From: JBBROS01 sp963752225
GTDB taxonomy: Bacteria; Pseudomonadota; Alphaproteobacteria; Acetobacterales; Acetobacteraceae
Assembly (NCBI GenBank): GCA_963752225.1
Contig: CAVVXS010000012.1
Coordinates: 1 to 6,793, forward strand
Reading direction: 5' to 3'
Length of the DNA: 6,793 nucleotides
A program made the translations under genes and the position numbers. Position 1 is the stretch's first letter; every line of letters begins with the position of its first letter. Under the pieces are notes generated by a model, which did not search any database, was not told the DNA's origin, and saw nothing but the letters and a program-made list of their open reading frames with translations. This document shows positions 4,626 through 6,793 of the stretch, in pieces.

Positions 4626-6793
4626 ATGGCCGTTAAATTCACCGTCCTCGACCTTAATTACGTCCTGACCCAGATTAAGATGGCCGAGGCGGGCCAGCCG
4701 CCGGTGAACCCGCTGCTGTCGTTCGGCTTGCGGACTGTGAGCGGCACCGGCAACAACCTGGTGCCGGGCCAGACCAATTTCGGCGCGACCGACCAGACCT
4801 TCCCGACCATCGGCGACCCGCTGCTGCAGCCTGCGCAGGCGGGCTCGACGTATCAGTCCACGACTGGGTTGGTCACCGACGCGCAGCCGCGACTGATCAG
4901 CAACCTGATCTCCGACCAGACGTACAACCCCGTAACGAAGGTCGGCAACCCGGCCGCACTTGCCGCGCAGCAGCAGGAACTCTCCTTCCTCGGCGCGGGC
5001 TACCAGAACTCGACCCAGGCCGGGCCGGACGGCATCTTCGGCACGAAAGATGACCTGCCCACCACCTTCGCGGGTCCGGACGGCATCCTCGGCACCAAGG
5101 ACGACATCACCACCTTCGGCAATCTCGCGACCCCGACCGACGCGTCGGCCAGCAGCCAGGCCATCCCCGGCCTGGCGCAGAGCATGTTCATCAACAACGT
5201 GACGCCCGATAACGGCCTGTCGGCCCCGTCGAACAGCTGGTTCACCTTCTTCGGCCAGTTCTTCGACCACGGCCTCGACATGATCGACAAGGGCGGCAAC
5301 GGCTCGGTGTTCATCCCGCTGACGCCCGACGACCCGCTGTATGTTAAGGGCGGCCCCGCCAACTTCATGATCCTGAGCCGCGCCACGGACCTGCCCGGCC
5401 CGGACGGCGTCCTGGGCACGGCCGACGACGTGCATAAGTTCACCAACCAGACCTCGCCGTTTGTCGACCAGAGCCAGACCTACGCGTCCGATCCTTCGCA
5501 CCAAGTCTTCTTGCGCGACTACATGACCGGCATTGATGGCCACCTGCACTCCTCGGGTGCCCTGCTCGGCCAGGCGAAGGCCGACGGCAAGGACGGAATG
5601 GCGAACTGGGGCGGGCTGAAGGCGCAGGCCGCCAGCAAGTTCGGCATCCTGCTGACCGACGCCGACGTGGGCAACGTGCCGCTGCTCGCGACCGACGACT
5701 ACGGCAACTTCATCCCCGGCCCTGCTCGCGGCCTGCCGCAGGTCGTCGTCCGTTTGGCCGACGGTACCAGCAGCTTGGTCGAGGGCGACCCCGCCAACCC
5801 GGTCAACCTGCACCCGGCAGGCGCTCCGCCGCCCTATACGGTGCTGTTCACCGGCCACGCCTTCATCAACGACATGGCGCACAGCGCTTCGCCGACCGAT
5901 GATTTCGGCCGTCCCTTGAAGCCCGCCACCGGGGTGCCTGTTGGCGGCCAGCCGCCGGCCGGCTCCTATGACGCTGACCTGCTCAACCGGCACTACGTCG
6001 CCGGCGACGGCCGGGTGAACGAGAACGTCGGCCTCACCGCGGTGCAGGACATCTTCCACACCGAGCACGACCGCCTACTCGCGCAGATCAAGCAAACGGT
6101 CCAGGACCAACTCAATGCCGGCGACAGCGGCTTTGCCGGCAACTGGCTGCTGCCCGGTGCGAGCTTGGCGCCGCACACGATCGCAGCCAACGAGTGGAAC
6201 GGCGAGCGGCTATTCCAGGCGGCAAAGTTCGGCACCGAAACTCAATACCAGCACATGGTGTTCGAGGAGTTCGCCCGCTACGTGGCGCCCTCGATCCACG
6301 TCTTTGGCGGCGTCAACGTGCACATAGACCCGGCGATCACGTCGGAATTCGCCAACGTCGTCTATCGCTTCGGCCACTCGATGCTGGACGAGAACGTCAA
6401 CATTTATCAGGTGGGCACCGACGGGAAGGCGGTCATCGACCCGAAAACGGGCCAGCCGGCGCTGACCCAGGCCGGCCTGATCCAGGCCTTCACCAACCCG
6501 GACCTGTTCAACAGCAGCGCCAACATGACGGCCGACCTCGTGCTCGGCACGGTCGGCCAAGTCAGCAACTCGATTGACGAGTTCGTCACCGGGTCGCTGC
6601 GCAACAACCTGCTGGGCTTGCCGCTCGACCTTGCGGCGCTGAACATCGCCCGCGGCCGGGACACCGGCGCTCCCCCGCTCAACCTGATCCGCAACCAGCT
6701 GTTCGCCGAAACCGGCGAGACGCAGCTCAAGGCCTATGCCAGCTGGGCCGATTTCGGCAGCCAGCTCAAGCACCCTGCCTCGTTGATCAACTT
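4626..6793 (+). CDS. Animal-type heme peroxidase, MopA-like, partial (3' end beyond window)
   Basis: The first 722 residues of a large bacterial member of the animal heme peroxidase (peroxinectin/myeloperoxidase) superfamily, which oxidises substrates with hydrogen peroxide. There is no Sec or Tat leader. Residues 1-130 contain DLNYVLTQIKMAEAG and GLRTVSGTGNNLVPGQTNFG, typical of bacterial members that end in RTX calcium-binding repeats and use type I secretion. The heme domain begins at about 195: WFTFFGQFFDHGLD with Asp214 and distal His215; TSPFVDQSQTY (276-286), the calcium/substrate loop; GDGRVNEN with catalytic Arg463 and Glu466; FHTEHDRLL (477-485); proximal His584 in YRFGHSML; and LNIARGRDTG (672-681). 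All heme-pocket residues recognised are intact. GPDGxxGTxDD repeats occur at 132-148, 149-164 and 257-269. Relatives include MopA of Mn(II)-oxidising alphaproteobacteria. Mn oxidation here is inference, and the RTX region and any second peroxidase domain are not visible. Confidence 0.92.
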   Translation, partial: MAVKFTVLDLNYVLTQIKMAEAGQPPVNPLLSFGLRTVSGTGNNLVPGQTNFGATDQTFPTIGDPLLQPAQAGSTYQSTTGLVTDAQPRLISNLISDQTYNPVTKVGNPAALAAQQQELSFLGAGYQNSTQAGPDGIFGTKDDLPTTFAGPDGILGTKDDITTFGNLATPTDASASSQAIPGLAQSMFINNVTPDNGLSAPSNSWFTFFGQFFDHGLDMIDKGGNGSVFIPLTPDDPLYVKGGPANFMILSRATDLPGPDGVLGTADDVHKFTNQTSPFVDQSQTYASDPSHQVFLRDYMTGIDGHLHSSGALLGQAKADGKDGMANWGGLKAQAASKFGILLTDADVGNVPLLATDDYGNFIPGPARGLPQVVVRLADGTSSLVEGDPANPVNLHPAGAPPPYTVLFTGHAFINDMAHSASPTDDFGRPLKPATGVPVGGQPPAGSYDADLLNRHYVAGDGRVNENVGLTAVQDIFHTEHDRLLAQIKQTVQDQLNAGDSGFAGNWLLPGASLAPHTIAANEWNGERLFQAAKFGTETQYQHMVFEEFARYVAPSIHVFGGVNVHIDPAITSEFANVVYRFGHSMLDENVNIYQVGTDGKAVIDPKTGQPALTQAGLIQAFTNPDLFNSSANMTADLVLGTVGQVSNSIDEFVTGSLRNNLLGLPLDLAALNIARGRDTGAPPLNLIRNQLFAETGETQLKAYASWADFGSQLKHPASLIN
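5019..5117 (+). repeat. Tandem GPDGI-GTKDD repeat in the peroxidase
   Basis: Residues 132-148 (AGPDGIFGTKDDLPTTF) and 149-164 (AGPDGILGTKDDITTF) are near-identical tandem units of 17 and 16 residues. A third, isolated copy (PGPDGVLGTADDV) lies at 5394-5432 inside the heme domain. The acidic spacing resembles calcium-binding loops. Codons differ between copies, so the units are not a very recent duplication. Confidence 0.7.

Noticed and set aside
5019..5117. Tandem units in the peroxidase as a CRISPR or DNA-level repeat array
   Set aside because: The similarity is at protein level with differing codons, lies in frame inside a coding sequence, and has no spacers.
4593..6068. Long minus-strand open frame (491 codons) opposite the peroxidase
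   Set aside because: It is the antisense of a gene with clear motifs. The product is a compositionally biased Val/Arg/Gly string without recognisable domains, as expected from high-GC codon bias.

Overview
The window is high-GC bacterial DNA with dense, tightly packed genes. It most likely comes from an alphaproteobacterium. That is inferred from the GC bias, an animal-type heme peroxidase of the family known from Mn(II)-oxidising and other alphaproteobacteria, and a FecBCD-like uptake operon with a Tat leader. No rRNA, tRNA, CRISPR array or insertion sequence is visible.

Left part (bases 1-3332, minus strand): a four-gene operon reading right to left. It begins with a small exported DUF2946-like protein rich in Cys and His (2868-3332). 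Next comes a periplasmic iron-complex (siderophore-type) binding protein (1655-2801), then a FecCD-type permease (615-1658), then a FecE/FhuC-type ATPase (1-618, C-terminus cut by the window edge). The last three genes overlap by ATGA stop/start junctions. Together they form a complete type II ABC importer for an iron chelate, corrinoid or similar metal complex. The binding-protein gene has an apparent +1 frameshift: a well-formed Tat signal peptide with a good ribosome binding site lies in one frame and the mature protein in another.

Middle (3333-4369): a 200-base divergent intergenic region carries an interrupted inverted repeat. It leads into a plus-strand FkbM-family SAM-dependent methyltransferase (3533-4369). 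A GC-rich stem-loop overlaps that gene's stop codon.

Right part (4370-6793): a 256-base intergenic region whose second half is strikingly AT-rich (54 G/C of 130 in 4461-4590). It ends in a small UACG-capped hairpin directly beside the ribosome binding site. It precedes the first 722 codons of a large animal-type heme peroxidase. All the recognisable heme-pocket motifs are present. There is no Sec or Tat signal, and three GPDGxxGTxDD calcium-loop-like repeats are visible. Its relatives include the secreted MopA-type manganese-oxidising peroxidases, which carry RTX repeats and leave by type I secretion; here the C-terminus lies outside the window.

How they work together: the operon is a self-contained metal-complex uptake unit. 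The peroxidase needs heme iron and probably calcium, so a functional link to metal acquisition is conceivable but not shown. FkbM and the peroxidase are on the same strand but separated by 256 bases and probably transcribed independently. The main points for follow-up are the frameshifted Tat leader and the peroxidase with its unusual leader region.
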